Assembly (NCBI GenBank): GCA_036971615.1
Contig: JAYKKR010000005.1
Location: 1,984,001-2,048,000 of the forward strand
Direction: 5' to 3'
Length of the DNA stretch: 64,000 nucleotides
Origin: Amyloporia xantha
Lineage: Eukaryota > Basidiomycota > Agaricomycetes > Polyporales > Adustoporiaceae
Below the pieces are notes generated by a model. It had not been told where the DNA came from and ran no database searches. It was given only the letters and a program-made list of their open reading frames with translations. Positions 13,188 through 24,939 of this stretch are shown in pieces. The position numbers and the translations under genes are program-made. Within the stretch, counting starts at the first letter, position 1, and the number at the start of each line of letters is the position of its first letter.

Positions 13188-14389
13188 TCAATCCTTCGGA
13201 TCCTTCGACCGCCAGTCTCCCGCCAGACCCGTATTGAACGTCTCCTTCACGTTCACACCGAGCAGCACTGCGCCCGCGAGCCACTCCGGCGCGATGTGGA
13301 ACACGTAGAACAGCGCCTTCTCCGAGGGCGTGTTGAGTGAGTGAGAGCTCATGGACAGGAGGGAGGTCGTTTGGTTGGACATGACGCCGAGGCGGTAGAG
13401 CGCGGTTATGGACTGCGGTGATCGAAAACGTCAGGCTCGTTCGAGACGCGTGGGGACGGTAAGAGATGTCTTACCAGAAGGCAGGAGACGACGGAGATCA
13501 ATAGAGCGGGGTTCCGCTGGACACGCAGGGGGCGCGTCCACCAGGCCCACAGTGCTAGAAAGTTGGTTATCTGCAGCAAAGCGAGGGTGAGAGCAGTGGC
13601 CGCATATCTGGCGGATGAGGATGTTAGCCTCCATATTGTAAAGACTGAGGTGTGTCGAATGATGGCGCACGCACCTCGTCTGCTGCGTGAGTTGGGCCTG
13701 GCTGGGCTTAGTGATACCTGCCCAGTAGCTCGCGCCGGAGACGGTGGCAAGGATGACAGCGACCCAATAGATGAGACTCGATGCGCCACACACTCGGCGG
13801 ATCCAGAACCGCCGGCGAGGCTCGTCGACGGCATCCGCGTCCTCCATGGACATGGACATCTGTATCGGGCGGTACCCCGACGCGCCTGTCGAGGTTGCAT
13901 CACCATAATCGTTCGTCAGCGGTTGCTGGGATTCGGCAGCATCCGGATTCGCGGGAGGAAACGTCCGGGGAAATGCGCTGCCTCTGGTGGAGTTGACGAG
14001 GAAGGTGCGGACGACGACGACGAGGTCTTGGCCGATCCCGATGAAGCCTGCCGCGTAGGCGGTTTGCAGGTACGAGACATAAAATACGGAGTCGCGTTTG
14101 GACGGGCTGCGAGCTTCTTCTGCACGCAGCGAGAAGTCGACGATTCTAGTGCATTTCCAGAATGAATCATCATGAAGACACGCGAAGGGGATTCATGGGA
14201 GCGTACCGCTCGATGGTGAAGATCATTGTCCCGATGATGACGAACATGCGTGATCTTTTGTGAATCAGACGGAAGAAAACGATCGGCACGCAGACGGCGT
14301 AAAGAACCGCAAAAAAACACGGAGGGCGCAAAGTCGTGAGGGAAGGGCACTCCGCCGACTGGGGCGGGGAAAGTGGAATTAGAAGACAT
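13188..14389 (-). CDS. Multi-pass integral membrane protein, unknown function
   Basis: Fungal membrane protein that I cannot place in a named family. The ATG at 14389 starts SSNSTFPAPVGGVPFPHDFAPSVFF. Reading through about six exons, hydrophobic segments follow: APSVFFAVLYAVCVPIVFF, MFVIIGTMIFTI, VFYVSYLQTAYAAGFIGIGQ, SLIYWVAVILATVSGASYW, YAATALTLALLQITNFLALWAWW, ALLISVVSCLL and PEWLAGAVLLGVNV, i.e. about seven spans. A long hydrophilic loop between spans three and four carries acidic and RR-rich patches. The C-terminal part SEKALFYVFHIAPEWLAGAVLLGVNVKETFNTG resembles the end of fungal seven-span proteins of the RTA1/DUF7702 sort, but I see no diagnostic motif. N-terminal NST could be glycosylated. 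Exons join in phase; no break is seen. Confidence 0.75.
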
Positions 14390-15740
14390 GGTCAGGATAG
14401 GTCAACAGCTTGCCCAAATTGATCTGGCCCAAGACATAGTTTATATAGTGGTGGCCTGGGGGTCCCGTAAACGGATGGGCGGTGAGCGCAGCCCATGCGA
14501 TTGGCTGCGGCTATGCTTCTTCAGCAGGATCGAATTGGCTGTGATGAAGCCGGGTGTCGCGATGGCGTAGGCACCCATTGTACTTGATGTGCTAGTCAAA
14601 AAGATTACTGAATCGCGCCGGAACTCGTTAAAGGATCTTGCCGACGTAGGAAAAGCGAACAGTACCTTCTGATTGAGCTCCCTGCGCGAATCCGAGGATG
14701 CAACAAGTATGTGGATTTTGTGATAGGTGCGGGGAAAACCTGGCTTCAATTAGTGTTCAGTGTCTCAGAAGTTCAATCTTCAATATCGGGGCGGTGGCCA
14801 GGAGCCAACTGCAAGGAGTGCAGCGTGGTTGACCGACACTAAGCTGTTGACAATGCGGATCCATGAAGGGAAGGTATTGTATTATTTTGACGCGTGCAGC
14901 TTGGTGGACGATCAAGATAGAATTATACTAGATCAATCCGCGATGCACCCGCTGTCAGACGCGTCAATGATCAATCACGTCCTGATCCAATAAGCTTTCA
15001 GAGTACATACCACAAGGAACTTCTGGGCAGAACTGCATTTCAGGCGCTCTTGATCGGTGGCTATGCACTTTGCTTTCGGTCTCAAACGGTGTCCTCCTTT
15101 GTTAGTATACGGCAGACATTTTCCGTAGCAGTCAGGGCGCTCACACGAGGTACGCCGCATGTGAACGGGATATGATAGAACTACAGCATTGCATGAGTTG
15201 TGTTATAACTTATGATGGTCAGCAAAGCTGTCGGCTTTTTCCCTGAAGGTGCAGTTCGTAAAATTTTGCAATCAGTTCAACTATATTTGAAACTATAACA
15301 AGCAGTATATTCGTCTGCTAAGTGGTCATGGTCAGCATATTCGCAGAAAGAGGTGCGGAATAACGTACCTATAACATTATTGACGGGGTGGAACATCTCG
15401 ATTCTCGACGACTCGCCGGACATTCAGGATTTGTACGTAATTCCGATTGGCGAAACATTTTTAGCGCACAACGCATTATCAAACTCGTGTAAACTTAGAA
15501 GGATCGTATGAAATTGATTGCGCACGGTCTTGAGGACCTTGTCATCAAAGGTCTGAGATCTGAATACTGTGTCAAAACAAAAAGGTGTACATCACGTTGG
15601 CGCCCGCGGTGGCGGAATATCAGCGTCATCATAGTATCTCCCCTCGCTGGCCGACGTTTTGAAGTTCTTACTACACTTCAACCTCGACCTTGTGCAATCC
15701 GTGAAAGACTTCCGTTGACGATACAGCTTGCGTTGATGAG
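14390..15740. other. Divergent intergenic region
   Basis: About 1.35 kb between divergent genes, AT-richer than its neighbours, with no exon I can support. I looked for a eukaryotic TPP riboswitch ahead of the thiamine gene: one CTGAGA occurs near 15555, but no matching second conserved arm follows. A three-codon minimal upstream frame (ATG AGA TGA, 15735-15743) overlaps the start codon at 15741. Confidence 0.45.
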
Positions 15741-17935
15741 ATGACGCAGTCTAAAAGAGCTATAGATTATTCACTGTACCTAGTCACTGGCCGGGATCTT
15801 CTCCCTCCTGGCAAGGTTCGTTGCTTCTCCCAGATCTAGAGCGCTGATAAATTACAGCCCCGGACCAGAGCTATCTCGAATCTCTCGAAGAAGTAATCTC
15901 ATCCTATCCTTCTCGCTTGATCTTTTAGTGAAATGGGGCATAGTCACTTCAAGGAGGTGTCACCGTCGTGCAAATTCGAGAGAAGACAGCGGATACTGGA
16001 GAAGTAAGTCATGTATATCTCGCGCGTGTTTTTTGGATTTGCTGATCGCAGAGCGCTTCAAGTTTCTGGAAATTGCTCGCCAATCTCAGGAGATCTGCCG
16101 CAGATACAACGTTCCCATCCTCATCAATGACCGTATCGACATAGCGCTCGCCATCGGTGCCGATGGTGTTCATATTGGGCAGACAGACATACCATTTGCC
16201 GTCGCACGCTCCCTTCTGCCATCTAACACCATCATCGGCGTGTCATGCAACACCCCGGAGCATGTTAGACAGGCCGTAAAAGACGGCGCCGACTACGTCG
16301 GCATTGGGCCTGTGTGGGGGACACAGACGAAGAAGGTCTTAAGCCCTATTGTAGGAGTTAGGGGTCTTCAAGATTTGCTCAGTCCGCTGGACGGGACGGA
16401 TGTGAAAGCCGTTGCTATTGGTATTGCTCCAATTTATGCCGTGAGCGACGCCTGCTCACAATACCTTTACTCGTCAAGCTGGTATCAAGTCTACCAATGC
16501 ATTGCAATGCCTGCACGGTTCCGTCACTATAACCGGGCGTGCCTTGGATGGTCTTGCGGTTGTGAGCGACATTGTTGCGTCACCAGAACCCCGTGTTGCT
16601 TCCGAGAGACTTGCAAAGCTTGTGCGAGGATACAAATCGAACGGCCCTCATACGTTCTCAATCAGACAACACACCTATACGAGCGAGGTCATCAAGAGCC
16701 GTGTTGCTAGCCTATTGTTGGCCATTAGAAGATACGGACCCTTGGTTCAACAGGTAAGTCGCAGAATGGCCAGGTTGTGATTTTTTGAGATGAATCAGAC
16801 GACTCTCCTGTCTTCCATAGATAACCAATAATGTTGTCACCACACAGTCCGCCAATGCGACACTTGCACTCGGAGCGTCTCCTATCATGGCCAATGCGCC
16901 AGAGGAAATGGCGGATATTAGCAAGGCCATCGGCGGCCTCTTAATCAACTTTGGAACAATACAGAATATAGATGGGATGATAGAAGCAGGTCAATTTCCA
17001 CCACCCGCCTGCTCAATTTATCCGCTGAAACACGCAACTTAGGGAAGAATGCGAATATCAACCGTAAGCCGGTGGTATTTGATCCCGTGGGCGTTGGCGC
17101 ATCACAGTTTCGGCGAACCTCAGCTGATGGTGAGAATCGTGATGTGGACTAGACAGAAACCCCTTCTGATGTCACCACAACTAGTATTACTGAACACCTG
17201 GCAAGCAACAGTGATCAAGGGGAATGCAGGCGAATTAGCGTCACTTGCAAACTCTCATGAGGTATGCATCTCAAGACACTACGCAGATTACCGAGTCCGG
17301 ATTTTATTAACATTGATTTCCGGTTCCAGGTTCAAGCCAAGGGTGTAGACAGTGTTGGACAAGGGTTTGCAGACCCATCCGCTTTCGTTAGGGCCCTTGC
17401 TCGTAAAGAAAGTGCGCCGCTCGCAGCAATCGAGGTCTATAATCTTCGTGGCTTACGCTTGATGGCATTCAGGATGTATAGTGATCCTCACCGGCGTTGT
17501 CGACTGGGTATCGGATGGCGACACTGTCGTCCAGCTTTCGAACGGACACCCCTTATTGGCTGATATCACTGGTTCGGGCTGTATGGTTGGTACATGCGTG
17601 GCAATCTTCTGTGCGGCAGCAAGTTTAGAAGCGGCTGCCGCGAGAGGTCCCGACGCACCAGAAGATGGCATGCTGGTGAGAGGTGATATGCTCATTGCCG
17701 CAATCGGAGGGTACGCCTGTGAAATTTACCATCTACCGGTACTTGATGTTTCCTTTGCAGGGTGCTTGCGCTCACAATAGCGTCGGAGTTTGCCGCACGC
17801 AGGGAAGATGTGAAAGGTAGTGGCACCTTCCTGCCTGCGCTGATAGATGAGTTGGGGAAGTTGACACCTGAGAAGATATATGAGGTGGCAAATGTTCAAC
17901 CGCTCGAAGTCCTAAGTAGTACATCTGTTCTGTAG
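15741..17935 (+). CDS. THI6: Bifunctional thiamine-phosphate synthase / hydroxyethylthiazole kinase
   Basis: Cytosolic enzyme of thiamine synthesis. The N-terminal ThiE half couples HMP-PP with HET-P to give thiamine phosphate; the C-terminal ThiM half phosphorylates hydroxyethylthiazole. First exons are 15741-15814, 15869-15892, 15944-16003, 16054-16420 and 16479 onward. ThiE blocks seen: GGVTVVQIREK, NDRIDIALAIGADGVHIGQ, IIGVSCNTPEHV, DYVGIGPV and a glycine loop AIAGIKSTNALQ made by splicing. ThiM blocks: ITNNVVTTQSANATLALGASPIM, NRKPVVFDPVGVGAS, VIKGNAGEL and the catalytic-region ITGSGCMVGT with its conserved Cys. Fused order and length (about 500 residues) match fungal THI6. All introns are short and in phase, so the gene looks intact. 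A two-residue upstream frame overlaps the ATG. Confidence 0.93.
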
Positions 17936-18058
17936 CAAATATATGTACAACATCTTAACAATTTCACATCACCTACTGTATCGGTAGATCGCTGCGTCTT
18001 ACAATACTGAATATCCCTTCCTCCCGTAATTATTCGGCAACTAACAGATCAAGACAGA

Positions 18059-19492
18059 TCAATGATCCAGCAACACCACGGTGCGGTTAGGGGTGTCCAA
18101 AATATGGGAAAACGGCATTTGAGAGGTCGGCTGGAGCCAATTCTTCTCATCGTAAATTGCATAGGGAGGAGATTCAATCATATGGAAGGTGTATGCGAAT
18201 CGAGTGTTGGAACTACGATTCTTCTCTGACCTATGAAGAACGCTGCCGTGAATGAGGACCATGTCCCCTGAGTGCCGGTTCTCTTAGTCGTGAGGCGATT
18301 CAACAGCACGGGGAATTGACGCACCAGGCATGCATGCCTCGAGGATATACTTCCCTTCCGGCTTCGGAGGAGCTGCCTCCGGAGGAATGAGGGTCTCGAA
18401 CCCGGTCCCCCCATTGGGCTTGCGTACGAAGCGCTTCGTGATGGCAGAGGTGAGGTGTGATCCTGGAAGGAACGACAGAGCACCGTTATCCGGCGTGCAT
18501 TTCTCTAGTGCTATCCAAAAGCCGAGTGCTGTGGGCGGATCTGTGTACTGCCGTAACAGGGGTGTAAGTGATGGTTTGATTTCCCCGAAAGAATCTGCAT
18601 ACCAAAAACGTCCTAAGGAGGATGTTGCAAGGCGTGAAGATCAGCGATGGTTTTGTTTTGTGAACAGAAGACGCACGAGTCGTTGTGCTCAGGAACTGGA
18701 ACCGAGCGTTCAGTGCCACTTTATTGAGAGTCTAGCGAACACAACCTCACCTTCGCCACCAATTTGGGGTTGCTTGCATATCACCATGGACTGCAATGCT
18801 GTACAATTGCTTGGCCTCACTTTCACGTACCGTGGCACAGGCGCAGCTCACCTACGGGATCATGGTGGAATTGGAGATCACGGACGACCGACCTCATTGA
18901 AGAGTTCTCCAGGGTGACCTTTCGGAAAACAGGGTCGAGTTCGTGAAGGGCTAATGTTTACATCATGCAGCACTTCCGTAAACATATCCTTACTTGGGGA
19001 CCACTCACCATGGCCAATCTTATTAACCGCCTTCTCCTTGGGCCGGTTCAGTTTGCCATCTTCTACGGCCTCCTCTTCTAGGAAGTAACGAATCTTATCC
19101 CCTGAAGTGAGAAAGTAGTCGTCACCAACATGATTATCGTCGCCGGTGGTGAATTTAGTCTAGACACATGTAAGACGAAGGTAATGTCTGAAGGAAGGGA
19201 ACACAAACGAGAGGATGGTCTTCCAAACTGAAGCTATTGAGTAGTTCCTTGGAACGAGTTAACAGAGCCTGTATCTCTTCAGGACTCAGAAAATTAGGCA
19301 AGCGTAGGTATCTAAGACTTCCTCAGACATCCATGAGGTACAAGGAGTTCACAGAGTCCACGAACCCGTCCCTGCGAAACTTTGAACAAAGTCATCTTAG
19401 TCACCAAATGTACGAAGGAAATGACATTACAAACAAACCTGCTCAATCTGCTCCTGATTAAGATATTCGAGCTTTGGTACGCTCGTCGGCAT
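18059..19492 (-). CDS. PhyH (phytanoyl-CoA dioxygenase)-type Fe(II)/2-oxoglutarate oxygenase
   Basis: Likely non-haem iron, 2-oxoglutarate-dependent dioxygenase of the PhyH family, related to the PHYHD1 group. The ATG at 19492 begins MPTSVPKLEYLNQEQIEQ. Spliced exons give EEIQALLTRSKELLNSFSLEDHP, FTTGDDNHVGDDYFLTSGDKIRYFLEEEA, DGKLNRPKEKAVNKIGHG, then the iron-binding HxD as VPEHND near 18685, DPPTALGFWIALEKC, GALSFLPGSH, and the distal His in GDMVLIHGSVLHRS. The last intron (CCTG|GTGCG..CTCAG|GG) restores PGDMVLIHG across an in-frame stop. The C-terminus FAYTFHMIESPPYAIYDEKNWLQPT is typical. About eight exons; length near 300 residues matches the family. It converges on THI6 with only 123 bp between stops. 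The physiological substrate cannot be told from sequence. Confidence 0.88.
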
Positions 19493-19552
19493 GGTGGTCA
19501 CAGTCCAATGTCTACTGTCGCGTATTGCCACAGTTGGTCACTGAGATAAGCC

Positions 19553-21195
19553 ATGTCGGAAAAACCGGAACTGGGTTATATGACTGTATACGGCCGTATA
19601 AGGTCGTCAGATTTGTACCCCCCTTACAACCCCAAGGAGTGACCTACATGCGCTGATCAGACCATATACGGCCTTACCTATCTCATCAGGCCTGATATGG
19701 GTTTTGAGCCTTATCAGGTCTGATAAGGCTCTGTCTGCTAAAAGCTGCAAAAATTGCAGTCGACTTGTGGTACACCGGGCGATTGCAGCGCATGCCACAG
19801 ACAGTCGTACATAGACACTATTACATATTATACAATCTATTTCTCACTGGTATTCGTTCGTACGAATGCATACATACAGGACTTTGTAACTATCATTCCA
19901 AGTATAATACTCGTATTACCAGACAAATTGTAGCAAATTCCAATCATGATGAATGGTGTGTATATTTTAATATGACATATATTGCTCGGAATTGAACACA
20001 CAGCTTCAGAGAACACTAACGTCGTCAGCCTTTATCTACTGGGCTACGCGGGCCTATAACGACAATGCATGCTCCACGTATATATCATGTTTGTGTGGTG
20101 CTGGAGCACCATTCTATTAATAAGTGGTCTGGCTGACATCCGGTGCTGTTTAATCCGCAAGTGGCGCACATATACATCTGACTTGTGATATCGGCGCTGC
20201 TCCGCCCGCCCGGTTCCGATATGCAGGCCAATGCCCTTTGCTACTACTAGAACTCGAGGCTTGCTGAGGTTTTCTACATAAACCTGACTGTTTTTTTGTC
20301 TCCATTTATTGTCCACGAGAGCATCGCCCTATGTAGACAGTAGGTACGGGATTAAACCTGACTGTTTATATCGGCCAAGGCCACCAAACAGCCTTAATGA
20401 CACAATCATGCTGAGGCCTGTTTCAATAACCAAACAATTGTTTACTGAGTCTGTTCCTCATTGTCTAACTTGAAGATGCTCAGCATCCAGGCCAGCACAG
20501 ACCTGTCATCTCTTGAAAAACCTGAGAGTGATGTCACACAATGTGCCCGTCGCTCTCCACGCGTAAGCACTGAAACCGACAAGGCACTGGATGCAGTTTA
20601 GGATATTTTCGACAACAATACTCTAAAGATATTCTAAAGACAGTCAGAATAACCTTGGCATTTTACAGTGAACAAAATCCTAACATTATTCAATTAAGAT
20701 TCTAATCTTTTGACCACATTTACAATATGTTCCAACCTACACAATATACTTACCATACTTTTAAAGTACTGAATAGTGGATTATGCTAAAGGTATTTTGA
20801 CTAACTTTATAATATTTTCACCATATCGCACTCAACAATATTCTAAACCACATCCAGTGAGGTGCTGAGAGCAGAGACCAGTCAAATAATTGGAAGCCGC
20901 CGCCCGAGAGCGGCGGTTTACGTAAACGACTTCCCTATCTTGGCTAGAGCTCATTACATAACTCAACCAAGGGGCGTGGAAAACAATTTCTATAAACTGG
21001 TTTTTGTCCAACGTACCTGATTACGTAAATCCCCGCGAGTCCTTACAGACTCATAACCGATAGCAGAGCATATCGGAATACGTATTTATTCGGCCTGATA
21101 TATAGCTTATCTGATGCTCACTGTAACCTGATCAGGCCTTACAAGCCCATATGGCTTCATAAGGCCTGATAAGCCAAATCCCGTTTTTCCGACAT
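19553..21195. mobile_element. Non-coding terminal-inverted-repeat element, 1.64 kb
   Basis: Bounded by matching inverted ends: ATGTCGGAAAAACCGG at 19553 and the reverse complement of ATGTCGGAAAAACGGG ending at 21195. Just inside both ends lie clusters of palindromic GGCCTGATA/TATCAGGCC words: ATCAGGCCTGAT at 19684 and GCCTTATCAG-GT-CTGATAAGGC at 19708-19729 on the left; GATCAGGCCTTA near 21130 and AAGGCCTGATAAGCC near 21161 on the right. The interior is AT-rich, full of stops, and contains direct repeats of AAACCTGACTGTTT (20277 and 20354) and several ATATTCTAAA words at 20600-20850. No transposase is present, so it looks like a non-autonomous DNA transposon. I do not see a clear target duplication beyond a possible AT on both sides. 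Family not assigned. Confidence 0.65.
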
Positions 21196-21405
21196 CATGA
21201 TCATGATACTGCTCTCACGATCAGGAACAATGCCAATTCGTCATGCAGTCGTACGAATCATGCGTGTCTGGGAGGCAGGGATACTTTGGATAAATACACT
21301 GCAGGTAGAATACATTGCAACACTACTATGTACTAAAGTTCGTCGAATCATAACGCTAGAATCGCAATGGGTGAAAAGACGGTGCAATAAAGATACTGGG
21401 TCGTG

Positions 21406-24141
21406 TCATTCCTCCTGTCTTTCATCAATACTCTCCCCATTCGCAAGACGTTGGATGAGATGGTCAATTTTAGCTTTGTGAATGCGATGATGTTCTTGCC
21501 AACCTTTCCAAGGGTGATGAGGATGCTACGCGACAGGGATATGAGCCAGAATCGAAGTGATGCAATGGAATGTCTCACTATTCTGCCAAAGTCTTGGAAT
21601 ATTCTATCCGAGGTACCCTCTGGCTTATTAAAGAAGTATTTCGCTAGTAAAACATCATCCTGGACGCTGTATCGCATCTTTTTCTCGGGAGGCGCTGGAA
21701 GAGGGGCGTCACCATCACTATGGTGTAGTTCGTGCTTGTGTCTTCGATAGAATTTCATCCATGAAGCACGAGAATGATGAGGAGCCTGACGAAGTATAAA
21801 GCCATTTGGTGAGAGAGATAGAGGTGACGGCATATAATTACCTTTTGCGCAACGTCCTTCCAGAAGGTCACCATGTCCACCTTGCCACCCTGCGTCCTAT
21901 TTCGATATTCCAGAAAGCGCACAAGAAATGTGACATCCTCGTCAGTGAACGCCACACCCTTGCCCGTTGTACTTCTGTACAACGCTCGAGGTGGTGTCGG
22001 TGACCGCGTGCGGTTGATATCGGCTGCTGCTGCGCGGCGAGCTGCAGCAATTGTTCCTGGACCAGCACCAGTGGCAGGGATTTGAGGCTCCCCTTCGAGT
22101 TGTCCTTGAGCCTGCTGTTCTTGCTGCTCTTCCTGGCCTCCGTCGTCATCGCCTTCATGAACATCCATCGCGTAACCCCCGAGCCGGATCTGATGCTTGT
22201 TACAATAACGACGCCACGAGTAAAAGCTGCATCTACTCTGAGAAAGAAAACTGGACTTGTAAAAGAGGTACTCACGTATGATGGGGGGCCTGCGGGTTGA
22301 GTCTAGTGAGTCTAATATAAGAAAACACAGAACAAATTCTTACTTTCACAGCAATGCGCTCGCAAATCTCACGTAGACTGCACGATACCCGTGAGACTAA
22401 GATAAGAATGTCTTCTTGAGAGACCTACCTGAGAACTAACCCTTGCTCCTGGCAGTATTCAATATACTTGCGGAGATACTCAACGTCATCAGCAGTGAAT
22501 AAATTCCCTCCATAGGTGCTTTTGATGACGCGAGTTGGAGGTGTGGGCGAACGGGCAGGGGGGTTTCGCCGATTTAACACCAAGGTAGCTGCCGGCGGCG
22601 CTGGTTGTGGCTGAGGACAGTTCAGACACCGTCGTCAAAGGGCGGAGTGAGATTACCTGAGTCCTGATACGTTTACGGCCTCTTTTCTCAACAGCTGCTG
22701 CCCCTTGCGCGGAAGATTCAGCGTTCGACGATTCCGCCTCTTCCATGTATGAATCTTGCTCAGCGTATGACTGATCATACTAGCTCAGGAACTGTAAGCT
22801 ATCGCGAAAGGCAAAGGGACGTGGGACCCACAGGCTGCTGATAATACTCCGCTACCGGGGCGACCCAAGCTCGCGGTTCTTCCCTGTACCTGTAGTCGTA
22901 ATCTGCCGGAGGAGCTGCTACCATTGCACCCGGATGTGGCGGAGGTGGAGGTTGATGATATGCGCCATTCCAGGCTGGGTCTTCTCTGTACGCCATCATA
23001 TGGGGTGCGGGCGGAGGCGGAGGGGGTTGCATGTGAGTCTGCTGAGGGGCGATCCCGTTAGCGGCCTGCCAAGACTGAGGAGGGGCAGCAGTGGGAGGGT
23101 GCATAGTGCCGGGTGTTACGTCCATTGGAGCTGCATACACCGGATAAGGGTACGGGTGCTGAGCATGATGAACAAGAGGGTCAGTAGCAGCCGCAGATAT
23201 TGGCGGGGGAGGTATGGGGTGGGCATGTTGAGCTTGCTGCTGGAGAATCTGCGGCGGTTGCGCCTGCATCTGATGTGCCAATTCTTCAGGCGTCATTTGA
23301 GGGGCATCGTCCTGGGATGAAGGAGGGTCTCGGGCCACAGGCATGACTCTATATTGCAACAATGAATCTGATTTTCTTGAGAAGACGGAGATATTACATG
23401 AACGTACTGTTCCTTGCCAGTCACCCGACAACCAGCCCAATTCTGACGATACATCTGCAGCTCTCCAGCCTTGACACATTCCAATACCCAATTGGCGCTG
23501 AGTACCATCTTTTGTTTTTTCCCAGCATACTGGCGGTAGAGACTTTGACCTGACTCTTTATGTGGGTCCACTGTGATGAGAACATGTCAGCACTGCATAT
23601 CCTTTGTCATATGTAGCAAAGTCTGAGTAAATGTGGGCTACCCGAATAGTGCCATTCTGCCATTCTGCTGGCTGACAGACAAGAATAAAGGACATACCAC
23701 AAATGAACGCAACACCGCTGTATCCAGGTGACACGGTTCCACCATGTTTCTGAATAATGTGTAGACAGTCAGCTGAACGTAACGAGCAAGTCCGATGGGA
23801 GGAGAGCAGACGAATGCTGAACGACAGAAGTCATGCCAGAGCGCGAAGTGCGAACATGCAACCGCGCGCTACTATGCCAGCTATTATATTCCGCAGGCCA
23901 CCACTTTCTAGGGATATATAACGATTATTCGTTGAAGCACGACGCGACTCACGGTTATGAGCTCGATGATGGTGTCTCTATTCTCCACGTCTTTTTCGAC
24001 ATACAGTTGAAGAGGTTGACCCATCATGGGATCCACAAACAGGTCCCCGGATGGGTCTGCCATGGCTTCGGGTTGAGCATTGTGCGTCGATGCATTCTGG
24101 TCCCGCTGAGCGCGACGGTTAGCGGTACGTGCTGGTGCCAT
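21406..24141 (-). CDS. Rap1-like telomere protein with BRCT and three Myb-like modules
   Basis: Probable Rap1/TERF2IP homologue, a nuclear telomere-associated protein. The ATG at 24141 starts MAPARTANRR. A BRCT domain is built from exons reading PLQLYVEKDVENRDTIIELIT, KHGGTVSPGYSGVAFI and MVLSANWVLECVKAGELQMY, with the conserved BRCT Trp. A Pro/Gln/His-rich linker of about 200 residues follows (23340-22800), then a basic patch EKRGRKRIRTQ. Three Myb-like repeats follow: FTADDVEYLRKYIEYCQEQ...APHHTYYSWRRY; FTDEDVTFLVRFLEY...APHHSRASWMKFYRRH; YSVQDDVLLAKYFFN...HPHHPWKGWQEHHRIH. The repeated 'xPHHxxxxW' core is the hallmark of the Rap1 Myb type. The frame stops at 21406, about 20 residues after the last repeat, so the C-terminal RCT domain seems absent. 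About 700 residues in roughly nine exons. Assignment rests on domain order; an orthologue test is needed. Confidence 0.8.
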
Positions 24142-24939
24142 GGGTCTTGCCAGTAGCTGCACAGATCGTGGTTGGAGTCCTCAGGGGGCCAGGAACCATC
24201 CTCCTTCGTCCATATTTACGCGGAGTTTCAAATTCTAATCCAAAGTTTCCTAACCGCCACCGGGCGCTATTTACAGTCGACTTGCTCAACACCTACATAC
24301 GTCTGTATAACGGAAATCAGCCTTTCAGCCATCTCTCTTGCTTACCTCCAAATGCACTCGCTACGGAATTTAGCCTCCCTCGTCTTCTTGGCGTGATGCT
24401 CGTAAGGAAGCAGAGACTATGTACACTGTCAATGGTCCTCGCGACGGCACTGCAACATCCTTCTGGACATGATATCTACCGCGCCTGATTATCTCTCCAG
24501 CATGCTTCAGTAGTGAATGAAATTCCTCGTCAATGCCATTGACTGGACTGGTTCAACATCATCGGAATCTTGTCATCGACCGACGGTCTCGGCCAATGTC
24601 AGTGGTTGTCGCTACTGTACTAACTGGAAGAAAGGTACGAGCAGACACTGACTTATGTTTCCGCCATGTTATAGGATGCTGGCAGATACGAGTTCACTTT
24701 ATCAACAGATTCGACGGATATTCGTCAGCGACTGTTACAGCTGATATAGTGCGACACAGAGGGTAGGACCGTGAGACTGTAACAATGTCTTCTCCTAGGC
24801 AACGTAGCTGTATACTTGGGAAGCAATCATCCCCAGTGGCTGCCCTGCCCGCATGTATATGTATCCCCGTTCTGTGTCACTATATAGGCAATGTCGGTAG
24901 TGGCGACTCGCTTTTCCTGAGGAAACTTAGGCGAAATAG
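24142..24939. other. Divergent intergenic region
   Basis: Upstream region shared by the Rap1-like gene and the small gene at 24940. Open frames near 24129-24490 run antisense to nothing known and lack protein-like composition. No repeat or promoter motif stands out. Confidence 0.4.

Noticed and set aside
15545..15740. Possible TPP riboswitch upstream of THI6
   Set aside because: Only one CTGAGA-like word is present; the second conserved arm and pairing stems are missing.
16421..16478. Apparent frame break in the ThiE half of THI6
   Set aside because: A GT..AG intron here restores AIAGIKSTNALQ, so the gene is intact.
18240..18320. In-frame stop before the GDMVLIHG block of the PhyH gene
   Set aside because: It lies inside an intron (GTGCGT..CTCAG) whose removal gives PGDMVLIHG in phase.
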